The notes beneath the pieces were generated by a model. That model ran no database searches. It had not been told where the DNA came from and was given only the letters and a program-made list of their open reading frames with translations. Positions 7,286-17,330 of a DNA stretch of 44,762 nucleotides are shown here, one piece after another. Source of the DNA: an uncultured Phycisphaerales bacterium (lineage in GTDB: Bacteria; Planctomycetota; Phycisphaerae; Phycisphaerales; UBA1924); NCBI GenBank assembly GCA_937995595.1, contig CALKJW010000019.1, forward strand, positions 1 through 44,762, in the 5' to 3' direction. Position numbers and translations under genes: made by a program. Position 1 is the first letter of the stretch, and every line of letters starts with the position of its first letter.

Positions 7286-8352
7286 GCCTCGACGCGCGCA
7301 GGCAGTGTCGAGACGATGTTCTCGACGATCGCGTCGGCGGTGACGCCCTCGGCCTGGGCCTCGAAGTTCAGGAGCATCCGGTGGCGCAGCGCGGGGTGCG
7401 CCACGGCGCGGATGTCGTCGGCCGACGCCGCGGCTCGGCCGTCGAGGAGCGCGCGACACTTGGCCGCCAGCACCAGCGCCTGCGCGGCGCGCGGCGAGGC
7501 GCCGAGCCGCACGTACCGGTCGACCATCGGGGTCGAGAAGGACGGCGCCGCGCTGTCGCGGCGGTCGCGGGGGTGCGTGGCGAGCGTGAGACGCACGGCG
7601 TAGTCGAGAATCGGCGGGGCGATCGCGGCGCGGTGCACCAGCCGCTGGAACTCCACGATCCGATCGGCGGTCAGAACACGCTCGACGCCGGGCGCGGTCC
7701 CGGTGGTCGTGCGGTTGAGAATCTCCGCCAGGTCGTCGCGCCCCGATGGCCCGACCAGCAGTTTGAAGAAGAACCGGTCGAGTTGCGCCTCGGGGAGCGG
7801 GTAGGTGCCCTCCTGCTCGATGGGGTTCTGCGTCGCCATGACGAGGAACGGGCGCGGCAGCGGGTGCGTCGTGCCGGCGACGGTGACGCTGCGCTCCTGC
7901 ATGGCCTCGAGCAGCGCGGACTGGGTCTTGGGCGTGGCTCGGTTGATCTCGTCGGCGAGGACGATCTGGGCGAAGACCGGGCCGGGCTGAAAGGTGAACT
8001 GCCGGACCGGCGCGTGGGCGCCGGGCTTCTCGACCTCGACGACGATCGTCGTGCCGGAGATATCCGCGGGCATGAGGTCGGGAGTGAACTGGATCCGCGA
8101 GAACGACAGGTCGAGCGCCCGCGCAAGCGTGCGGACAAGCAGCGTCTTGCCCAGTCCCGGCACGCCCTCGAGCAGGACGTGGCCGTCGCAGAACAGGCAG
8201 GTCAAAACGCCCTCGACGACTGATTTGTGGCCGACGATGACGCGCTCGACCTGTTCGCGGACCGCCGCGAACGCGGACCGGAACTCCGCGATGCGGGCGT
8301 GAGCGGCCTCGATCTCGGTCTGGTCAGGTCGGTTCAGGTCTTTGCTCGGCAT
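7282..8352 (-). CDS. MoxR-type AAA+ ATPase
   Basis: The 356-residue ATPase has Walker A 'GVPGLGKT' (63-70), Walker B 'IVLADE' (130-135), the 'NRATPKTQSALLEAMQE' helix, sensor 1 in 'MATQNPIEQEGTYPLPEAQ' and the 'LDRFFFKL' segment, all typical of the MoxR branch. These act as chaperones that activate or insert cofactors into partner proteins, usually VWA-domain or DUF58 proteins encoded beside them. No such partner lies in this window: the upstream neighbour is divergent and the downstream neighbour converges. The stop codon TAG lies in the palindrome CTAG, used at the same place by the gene on the other strand. Confidence 0.93.
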   Translation of the reverse strand: MPSKDLNRPDQTEIEAAHARIAEFRSAFAAVREQVERVIVGHKSVVEGVLTCLFCDGHVLLEGVPGLGKTLLVRTLARALDLSFSRIQFTPDLMPADISGTTIVVEVEKPGAHAPVRQFTFQPGPVFAQIVLADEINRATPKTQSALLEAMQERSVTVAGTTHPLPRPFLVMATQNPIEQEGTYPLPEAQLDRFFFKLLVGPSGRDDLAEILNRTTTGTAPGVERVLTADRIVEFQRLVHRAAIAPPILDYAVRLTLATHPRDRRDSAAPSFSTPMVDRYVRLGASPRAAQALVLAAKCRALLDGRAAASADDIRAVAHPALRHRMLLNFEAQAEGVTADAIVENIVSTLPARVEA

Positions 8353-8635
8353 GTGTAAGGGCTGAAACCATGAAAGAAGGGGACCCGAACACGCCCCCGC
8401 ATGGGCTGGTCATCCGGGAGACATTTGGAGTCTGGAAGGACGGTGGTACGTGCTGGGGAGGTGTCTTGGCCGAAGTTCTTCGTTTTTTGCGGGAAGTGGG
8501 GTAGGCTATGCCCAGCCACGGCGTTCGGCGCGTCCCGCGATTTCCCATCGCGGACGTTGTTGTTGCATCGGGGCTTGAGTGCGCCGGGTTGATACTCAGT
8601 GGGTCCGTGCATTGACCGGCTAGGAGCGTGAGACT
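8353..8635. other. Intergenic region between divergent genes
   Basis: This 283-base gap holds the upstream regions of the moxR-type gene and the large secreted cytochrome gene. Apart from the AGGAG ribosome binding site at 8622-8626 I see no convincing -35/-10 pair, hairpin or RNA gene. Short open frames here have no recognisable content. Confidence 0.5.
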
Positions 8636-11600
8636 GTGCTACTCGAACATGGATGGACTCGAATCGCGGCGGCCGCGACGGTGTTGATGTCCAGCGCCTG
8701 GGCGCACGGTCAGGGCGCGGCCGCGCTCAAGAGCGGGCCGATCCAGGCCACGTCCGACGGGGCGTTCGTCTGGTTCGTGAACCCGGACCACGGATCGGTC
8801 TCGCGGCTTGCGACCAGCGACAACAGCGTGATGGAGTTCGCGCTGCCGACCGAGGCGGCGGCGAACAAGCCGCGGGCGCTCGCGCTGCGGCCCGGCGCCG
8901 ACGAGGTCTGGGTCGCCAGCCACGAGTCGGACCGGCTGCACGTGCTGGAAGCCTCGACCGGCACGGCGATCGACTCGATCGTCCTGCCGCACGGCTCGGG
9001 GCCGATCGGGGTCGCGTTCACGGCCGACGGCTCGACCGCGGTGGTGACGCTGTACCGGTCCGGCTCGGTCGCGCTGGTGGACGCGGCGACGCGGACCGTC
9101 TCGGAACTGCTGGCCAACCTGCCGGACAAGCCTCTGGGCGTGGTCCTCAACAGCGCCGGCATGGCGTGGGTGTCGCACCTCTACAGCGACGGCGACAACG
9201 GCTACGTGAGCGTGCTGGACATCCCCGGCGCGCGGCTGTACGCGGTGCTGAAGGTGCGGTCGCTTGACCCGAAGTTCAACTTCCAGATCCAGCAGACCGA
9301 GCCGCCGCCGTGGATCCCCGAGGGCGGCTGGGTGCTGCCGACGTCGCATGTGGCGATCTCGCCGGCGAACGGCGTGCTGTGGATGCCGACGCAGTTGCAG
9401 AACTTCCGGGCCACAACGCTCACGCCGCACACCTCGATCCAGGCGGCGGTGCTGCGGATCAACACGGCGACCAACGTCATCGACCTGAACAACCGGATCA
9501 TCTTCACGGCGATCGTCGCGCACAGCAACACCAACCAGTTTCTGGGCGACGGCTGGAACGCCGGCGTGGCGGGCCCGGCGGACATCGCGTTCGACTCCGC
9601 GGGCGCGACCGCCCTGATCGTCATGTCGCACAGCAACGACGTGCTGGTCGTGCCGACAAGCACGGGACAGGCGCGGCCCAACGGCAGCCCGCCGCTGACC
9701 GAGATCAACGTCGGCGACAACCCCATCGGCATCGCGTGGTCGCCGACGGCGCCGCGCGCGTACGTGCTGAACTACCTCTCTCGCGACGTGTCGGTGATCG
9801 ACACGGCGACGATGACGGAAGTGACGCGCGTGCCGGGCGTGGTCTCGAGCGAGCCGCTGAGCCCGACGATCCTCGCGGGCGCGAAGATGTTCAACAACAG
9901 TTCGCAGTTCCAGCACAGCCTGAACCAGAAGGTCTCGTGCGCCTCGTGCCACCCCGGCGGCGAGAGCGACGGTCTGATCTGGGACTTCTTCAGCATCGGC
10001 GCCGGCCGGCGAAAGACGCTGAGCATGCGCGGGCAGGCGATCTCGATGGCCCCGCAGGCCAACGGGCGCGGGCAACTGCACCGCTCGGGCGACCGCGACG
10101 AGGTGCAGGACTTCGACCTGGCCTTCTCCGGCAACTTCATGCTCGGCACGGGCTACCTGTTCCCGGCCAACCCGCCGCTGGGCGCGCCCAACGCGGGCAT
10201 CAGCCCGGAACTGGACTCGCTGGCCGAGTTCATCCTCAACCTGCCGCCGATCATGCGCAGCCCGCACCGCGAGGCCGACGGGTCGCTGACCGAGTCGGCG
10301 GTGCGGGGCGCGATGCTGTTCCGGCTCACCGACGGCCCGCTGGCGACCGGGTGCATCACCTGCCACCCCGCCCCGGCGTACACCGACTTCGGCTTCCACA
10401 ACGTCGGCGGGTTCCGGCCGCTGCCCGACAACGAGGGCCCGGCCTTCAACACGCCCACGCTCGTCGGTTCGTGGGACTCGGGCGGGTTCCGGCAGATCAT
10501 CCCCGTCGGCGGCGCGGCGATCACGCGCCAGAGCGGCGTAAAGATGTGGGACGTGCTGCGGGCCACGGCGCCGGGCGGCGTGCAGCAGAACCTGCACGGC
10601 AACGTGTCGAACCTCTCGCACGCCCTAATGCGCGACCTGGAGGCGTTCCTCAACGAACTCGACGGCGACCTGCACGCCGCGGGGATCGACGGCTTGGTGG
10701 ACACCACGCCGCCGCGCGTGCTGGCCGTCCGGCCCGTGTCGATGAACGCGGTCGAGGTGATCTTCAGCGAGGCGGTCGACCCGGTCACGGCCGGCGACCC
10801 GGCGAACTACGCGCTGACCGACGGCGTGAACACCATCCCCGCGGTCGCGGCGGCGGTGAACGCGGCCGAGGGCAACCGGGTGCGGGTCTCCGTGCCCATG
10901 GCGTGGTACGGGTGCGACGTGACGTACACGCTGGTGCCCGGCCCGATCCAGGACATGGCGGCCGCGCTGGGCGCACCGGCGAACAACGCGCTGGACGCAC
11001 AGGACACGGACAACCGCAAGTCGTTCACGATCGACGGGACGATCACGGTGACGTTCGGCGACACGGGTCTGGACACGTTCACGGGGGTGGCCGTCGACGC
11101 GGGCTTCACGCACAACGACTCGAACGTGTCGCACGACCACATGATCCTGATCCCCACGACCTTCCCTAAGACCAAGGGCCTGGTGCGGTTCAACTTCACC
11201 AACGTCCTGTCGTCGCAGTCGGGCGTGACGGACCCGGCGCGGATCGTCGATGCGCGGTACACGCTCATGCCCGACCACGGCGCACCGACCACGTTCGATG
11301 TGCGCCGGATCTTCAAGCCATGGAACGACCCGGACCGCGACGCGTGCAACTCCTGCCCGGGGAGCGTGACGACCGCGCACGCGCAGTGGAACACGCTGCA
11401 GTGGACCTTCACCGGCGCGCGGTCGCTGGGCGGGCCGGGAACAAGCCCGTCGGAGTACCACCCCAACCAGTCGTTCTTCGACGGCGCGGGCGTGCCCGAC
11501 GCGGTCGTGCCGATCACGCGGTTCGACCGGCGCGTCGAGGTCGCGGGTCCCGGCGTGACCGACGCGTTCCGCTTCTGGCTGGCCAACCCGTCGCTCAACT

Positions 11601-12004
11601 ACGGCCACTTCGTGGACATCGTCGGGACGACGGGCCCGAGCGTGGAGTTCTGGAGCGCCGAGTTTGACGGCGGCCGCAACGGCCCGGTGCTCAGCATCAC
11701 CTTCACGGTGCCGCTCACGCCGGCCGAGCCCGACTGCAACGGCAACGGGCGCGTGGACTGGTGCGACCTTGCGCTGGGCGCTTCGCAGGACACCAACGAG
11801 AACGGCGTTCCCGACGAGTGCGAAACGCCCGGGTGCCGGCCGGACTGGAACAACTCCGGCGCGACCGACGTCCCGGATATCTTCCTGTTCCTGGCCGACT
11901 GGTTCGCGGGCGACCCGCGCGCCGACTACGACGGCGAGAACGGCATCGGTGTCCCCGACATCTTCGCGTTCCTGGCCGACTGGTTCGCGGGCTGCCCGGG
12001 CTGA
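8636..12004 (+). CDS. Secreted beta-propeller/di-haem cytochrome c protein with dockerin-like tail
   Basis: The 1122-residue exported protein starts at GTG 8636, with AGGAG nine bases upstream, and opens with a signal peptide ending near 'AWAHG'. Residues about 30-400 are YVTN-type beta-propeller repeats ('ALALRPGADEVWVASHES', 'VAFTADGSTAVVT'). Two haem c motifs follow, C435-x-x-C438-H439 and C573-x-x-C576-H577, in a region like di-haem cytochrome c peroxidases. Next come an Ig-like 'VLAVRPVSMNAVEVIFSEAVDP' domain, a beta-sandwich segment, a Cys/Asn/Asp segment ('DCNGNGRVDWCDLA') and two copies of a 'VPDIF-FLADWFAG' motif, resembling the GC-type dockerin-like anchor of Phycisphaerae. A periplasmic or surface electron-transfer or peroxidase role is likely; the partner is unknown. 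Confidence 0.85.
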   Translation: MLLEHGWTRIAAAATVLMSSAWAHGQGAAALKSGPIQATSDGAFVWFVNPDHGSVSRLATSDNSVMEFALPTEAAANKPRALALRPGADEVWVASHESDRLHVLEASTGTAIDSIVLPHGSGPIGVAFTADGSTAVVTLYRSGSVALVDAATRTVSELLANLPDKPLGVVLNSAGMAWVSHLYSDGDNGYVSVLDIPGARLYAVLKVRSLDPKFNFQIQQTEPPPWIPEGGWVLPTSHVAISPANGVLWMPTQLQNFRATTLTPHTSIQAAVLRINTATNVIDLNNRIIFTAIVAHSNTNQFLGDGWNAGVAGPADIAFDSAGATALIVMSHSNDVLVVPTSTGQARPNGSPPLTEINVGDNPIGIAWSPTAPRAYVLNYLSRDVSVIDTATMTEVTRVPGVVSSEPLSPTILAGAKMFNNSSQFQHSLNQKVSCASCHPGGESDGLIWDFFSIGAGRRKTLSMRGQAISMAPQANGRGQLHRSGDRDEVQDFDLAFSGNFMLGTGYLFPANPPLGAPNAGISPELDSLAEFILNLPPIMRSPHREADGSLTESAVRGAMLFRLTDGPLATGCITCHPAPAYTDFGFHNVGGFRPLPDNEGPAFNTPTLVGSWDSGGFRQIIPVGGAAITRQSGVKMWDVLRATAPGGVQQNLHGNVSNLSHALMRDLEAFLNELDGDLHAAGIDGLVDTTPPRVLAVRPVSMNAVEVIFSEAVDPVTAGDPANYALTDGVNTIPAVAAAVNAAEGNRVRVSVPMAWYGCDVTYTLVPGPIQDMAAALGAPANNALDAQDTDNRKSFTIDGTITVTFGDTGLDTFTGVAVDAGFTHNDSNVSHDHMILIPTTFPKTKGLVRFNFTNVLSSQSGVTDPARIVDARYTLMPDHGAPTTFDVRRIFKPWNDPDRDACNSCPGSVTTAHAQWNTLQWTFTGARSLGGPGTSPSEYHPNQSFFDGAGVPDAVVPITRFDRRVEVAGPGVTDAFRFWLANPSLNYGHFVDIVGTTGPSVEFWSAEFDGGRNGPVLSITFTVPLTPAEPDCNGNGRVDWCDLALGASQDTNENGVPDECETPGCRPDWNNSGATDVPDIFLFLADWFAGDPRADYDGENGIGVPDIFAFLADWFAGCPG
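11870..11911 (+). repeat. Dockerin-like tail motif, copy 1
   Basis: Encodes residues 1079-1092 of the cytochrome protein (VPDIFLFLADWFAG). The second copy lies 81 bases (27 residues) later and the last 24 bases of the two units are identical, which points to a recent or constrained tandem duplication. Confidence 0.85.
11951..11992 (+). repeat. Dockerin-like tail motif, copy 2
   Basis: Encodes residues 1106-1119 (VPDIFAFLADWFAG), followed by Cys-Pro-Gly and the stop. It differs from copy 1 at one residue. Confidence 0.85.
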
Positions 12005-12075
12005 CCCGGACCGCCGATCGTCGTGCACGGCACGCGTAAAGCGTGTACGCTGCCGCGTCCGCTCCCGGACGCGTC

Positions 12076-13710
12076 ATGCCACGCTCTCGACGTCCCGACA
12101 TCTCCCTGCACACGCTCGCCGGCCCGCACGGCGGGTCGTACGCCTCCGGCGGCCGCGATCAACTCACGATCGGCCGCGCCGTCGAGTCCGACGTCTGCCT
12201 GCTGCACGAGACGGTGTCGCGCCGTCACGCCTCGGTGGTCTCGCGCCCCGAGGGCTGGTTTGTGGTGGACCACGGCTCGGCCATTGGGACCTGGCTCAAC
12301 GGCCAGCGCGTCTCACCCGCCGCCCCGCTGCCGCTGGTCTCGGGCGACCTGGTCCGCGTGGGCCCGTGGTCGTTCCGGGTCTCGATCGGCAATGGGACGC
12401 CGAGCACCGCCGCGACTGTCGCCGACGACCGCGGCCAGAGCACGCGGATCGAACGCGTGGGGCAGCGTCCGCTGTCGGCCGGCGCGCGGCAACTTCGCAT
12501 GCTGATGCAGGGCCTGTCGCGGATGTCGAGCGCCCCCGACGAGCACATGCTGGCCCGGGCCGCGCTCGACGCCGCGCTGGCCGGGGCCAACTGCACGCAC
12601 GGCGCGGTGCTGCGGCCGCAGGGCGAGGGCGACGACGTGGCCGTGCTGGCGTCGAGCAACGGTCGGGCACCGAGCGGAGAGGGCGAGATCGCCTTCAGCC
12701 GCTCGCTGATCCGCGCCGCCGCGGCGGGACAGACGGCGATCCTGAACGCGGCCGAAGCCGCGCTGCACGCGACCCGGAGCGTGAGCGAACTGGCGATCCG
12801 CTGGGCCGTATGCGCGCCGGTGTTCGTCGGGTCGGAACTGGTCTCGCTGCTCTACATCGACGCCAGAGAGTCGGGCACGGGCGATCACACCGCCGCGGCG
12901 GGCTTCTGCGAGGCCGTCGCCAACGCCTACGGCCTCGCGCTGGCGAACCTGAAGCGGGTCGAACTCGAACGCCGGCAGTCGGCCCTCTCGGCCGAACTGG
13001 CCGCGGCGAGAGAGGCGCAGCAGTTCATCATGCCGCCCGCGCACGCGGCGCAGGGGTTTCTGGGCTACGCGATGCAGATGCGCCCGGGCGTGTTCGTCGC
13101 GGGCGACATGTTCGACGTCGTGCCGATCGACGACGGGCGCGTCGCGGTGTGCCTGGGCGACGTCTCGGGGCACGGCGCGGCGTCGGCGATGCTCATGGCC
13201 GCGGCCCAGTCGCAACTGAACGCGCAGGTCCGCGCGACCCGCGACCCGGGCGCGGCGGTCTGCGCACTCAACCGCTACCTCGGCGAGCGGTCGCTGGGCG
13301 GGCGGTTTGTCTCGCTGTGGCTCGGCGTGTTCTCGCGCGAGGGCGACGTGGAGTTCGTCGACGCCGGGCACGGGTACTGGTTCCTGCGCACCGGCGCGGG
13401 CCTGCGCGGCCCCGCCGCGGGAACGTCGATCCCCGTCGGGATCGATCCCGAAGCGTGCTACGAGGTCTCGCGCGTTCGGCTGTCGCCGGGAGACCGCGTC
13501 GTGCTCTACTCCGACGGCGTGATCGACGAACGCAACCCCGCCGGGGAACCCTTCGGTCAGGAACGTCTGGAGCGCGCCCTCGCCGCGGCACGCAACTGCG
13601 ACGCGGACGTCATCGAGATCTTCAAGGCGGTTGCGCGGTTCGCCGAGGGCGCGCCGCCGACCGACGACGCCACCGCCGCGAGCATCGAGTATCTCGGCCC
13701 GGGTCAGTGA
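12076..13710 (+). CDS. FHA-GAF-SpoIIE (PPM-type) protein phosphatase
   Basis: The 544-residue protein has three modules. Residues 9-103 form an FHA domain that should bind phosphothreonine (GR at 33-34, SRRH at 48-51, 'NGQRV' from 75). Residues about 150-300 look like a GAF sensor domain. A coiled linker leads to a SpoIIE/RsbU-type phosphatase from about 325 with metal-binding motifs 'GDMFD' (343-347), 'GDVSGHG' (361-367), 'YSDGVIDERN' and 'DDATAASI'. Such proteins usually dephosphorylate anti-sigma antagonists or other phosphoproteins. I prefer the ATG at 12076 to the GTG at 12043 because the FHA fold begins there. It ends six bases from the stop of the facing Ser/Thr kinase gene. Confidence 0.9.
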   Translation: MPRSRRPDISLHTLAGPHGGSYASGGRDQLTIGRAVESDVCLLHETVSRRHASVVSRPEGWFVVDHGSAIGTWLNGQRVSPAAPLPLVSGDLVRVGPWSFRVSIGNGTPSTAATVADDRGQSTRIERVGQRPLSAGARQLRMLMQGLSRMSSAPDEHMLARAALDAALAGANCTHGAVLRPQGEGDDVAVLASSNGRAPSGEGEIAFSRSLIRAAAAGQTAILNAAEAALHATRSVSELAIRWAVCAPVFVGSELVSLLYIDARESGTGDHTAAAGFCEAVANAYGLALANLKRVELERRQSALSAELAAAREAQQFIMPPAHAAQGFLGYAMQMRPGVFVAGDMFDVVPIDDGRVAVCLGDVSGHGAASAMLMAAAQSQLNAQVRATRDPGAAVCALNRYLGERSLGGRFVSLWLGVFSREGDVEFVDAGHGYWFLRTGAGLRGPAAGTSIPVGIDPEACYEVSRVRLSPGDRVVLYSDGVIDERNPAGEPFGQERLERALAAARNCDADVIEIFKAVARFAEGAPPTDDATAASIEYLGPGQ

Positions 13711-13716
13711 CCCGGT

Positions 13717-16461
<2,745 letters not shown>

Positions 16462-16491
16462 CCGGCCTCCTTGCGCGCGGGTTATCGGTCT

Positions 16492-16510
16492 TCCCGGCGT
16501 CGCGCCGGGA
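16492..16510. other. GC hairpin in the leader of the kinase gene
   Basis: A perfect 8-bp inverted repeat (TCCCGGCG, loop TCG, CGCCGGGA) lies between the end of the Rrf2 gene and the kinase start, 31 bases upstream of the TTG. No T-tract follows on either strand, so it is not a standard terminator. It may shape the kinase leader or weaken read-through from the Rrf2 gene. Confidence 0.4.
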
Positions 16511-16575
16511 GATCGCGCCGTTTCGCCCGGATAGTTCGGAGCATCGGGCGCGCGACTTGCCCGATCGGACCCAGT

Positions 16576-17070
16576 TCAGCCCGCGCGCCGCGTCACCTGG
16601 TCGGCCTGATCGGGCCGCGGGACGTCCGCCCGAGGCAGGCTGAGTTGCGCTCGCACGCCGGCCTGCCCGCGCTGCTGGAACAACGCCATGTCCGCGATGG
16701 TCGTGGCGCTGAGGAACTCGATGTGCGCTGCGCGGTGCGCGCTCCAGAACGCGTGCGCCGGGCACGACCGCTCGTCGCTGCACGGGTGCGGCCCGAGCAT
16801 GCACCGCGGCTGCACGATGGGGTCGCCGAGCGCCTCGCACAGGTCGAGCAGCGTGATCTGCCGGGGCTCGCGCGCGAGCGTCACCCCGCCGCCGATGCCG
16901 CGCTGCGTCGAGACAAACCCGCGGCGGGCGAGCTGGTTCACGATCTTGGCCAGATACGCCGGCGGGATGCCGCACGCCTCGGCGACGTCCTTGACCAGCA
17001 GGGGCCTGCCCGCGGCAAGCGCGACGTGGCCAAGAGCGGCGGCGGCATAGCCAACGGCCTGAGCGAGCAT
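16576..17070 (-). CDS. Rrf2 family transcriptional regulator with putative Fe-S cluster
   Basis: The 164-residue protein has the Rrf2 winged helix ('VKDVAEACGIPPAYLAKIVNQL' and 'RRGFVSTQRGIGGGVTL') followed by the dimerisation helix. Three Cys (C90, C97, C103) sit in the loop where IscR and NsrR bind a [2Fe-2S] or [4Fe-4S] cluster; the spacing here is Cys-X6-Cys-X5-Cys, slightly wider than in IscR. The cluster would let it sense oxygen, nitric oxide or iron-sulphur status. It is divergent from the cbb3 oxidase operon and the two promoters share an 11-bp motif, so it very probably controls both itself and the oxidase. The ATG at 17070 has AGGAGGG ten bases upstream. Confidence 0.92.
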   Translation of the reverse strand: MLAQAVGYAAAALGHVALAAGRPLLVKDVAEACGIPPAYLAKIVNQLARRGFVSTQRGIGGGVTLAREPRQITLLDLCEALGDPIVQPRCMLGPHPCSDERSCPAHAFWSAHRAAHIEFLSATTIADMALFQQRGQAGVRAQLSLPRADVPRPDQADQVTRRAG

Positions 17071-17094
17071 GGGCGAGGAGCCCTCCTAAACAAG

Positions 17095-17123
17095 AGTATA
17101 GGATCAATATATCCCTTTGTCAA
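17095..17123 (-). promoter_or_regulatory. Promoter of the Rrf2 gene
   Basis: On the minus strand, TTGACA (17123-17118), a 17-base spacer and TATACT (17100-17095) form a near-consensus sigma-70 promoter 25 bases upstream of the Rrf2 start codon. The spacer contains the putative operator. Confidence 0.85.
17101..17114 (-). promoter_or_regulatory. Putative Rrf2 operator within its own promoter
   Basis: On the minus strand the spacer of the Rrf2 promoter reads GGATATATTGATCC, an imperfect inverted repeat with GGAT/ATCC arms. It contains the 11-mer GATATATTGAT, repeated with one change (GATATGTTGAT) at the oxidase promoter. A protein bound here would block RNA polymerase, consistent with autorepression. 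The link to the Rrf2 protein is inferred. Confidence 0.6.
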
Positions 17124-17139
17124 CGGGCCACTGTTGACA
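17118..17139. repeat. Inverted repeat between the divergent promoters
   Basis: Seven-base arms TGTCAAC (17118-17124) and GTTGACA (17133-17139) are separated by eight bases. The left arm contains the -35 box of the Rrf2 promoter. The right arm is a TTGACA without a good -10 partner downstream. It may be a second regulator site or a by-product of -35 sequences. Confidence 0.5.
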
Positions 17140-17214
17140 TACCAAACAAAACACAAGTCTATGTACGACGGTTCCGCAATCACAGGAACCTGTGCGTTTC
17201 CACAAGACTCAGAC

Positions 17215-17242
17215 TTGACATCGGGCGATAAAACCGGATAAT
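17215..17242 (+). promoter_or_regulatory. Promoter of the cbb3 oxidase operon
   Basis: TTGACA (17215-17220), a 16-base spacer and GATAAT (17237-17242) form a strong sigma-70-like promoter. The predicted start point is near 17249, giving a leader of about 80 bases before ccoNO. Confidence 0.8.
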
Positions 17243-17245
17243 GAC

Positions 17246-17256
17246 GATATGTTGAT
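17246..17256 (+). promoter_or_regulatory. Putative Rrf2 operator at the oxidase start point
   Basis: GATATGTTGAT on the plus strand matches GATATATTGAT in the Rrf2 promoter at 10 of 11 bases. It covers about -3 to +8 of the predicted oxidase transcript, where a bound repressor would block open-complex formation. It also contains one TTGAT half-site of FNR type but no matching ATCAA. Confidence 0.6.
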
Positions 17257-17330
17257 ATGATTGTCGATTAGTCCGCAATGACCGTTCGGTACCGTGTGCA
17301 CATCGCTCGACCGGTTGGGAGAAGCCAGAC

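Noticed and set aside
8353-8635. Promoter of the cytochrome protein gene
   Set aside because: Several TTG and TA-rich hexamers can be chosen, but none gives a plausible -35/-10 spacing.
16492-16510. Intrinsic terminator between the Rrf2 and kinase genes
   Set aside because: The hairpin is perfect but no T-tract follows on either strand, so I list it only as a hairpin.
17246-17266. FNR box at the oxidase promoter
   Set aside because: Only one TTGAT half-site is present; the partner ATCAA at four bases is missing. The shared Rrf2-type motif explains the sequence better.
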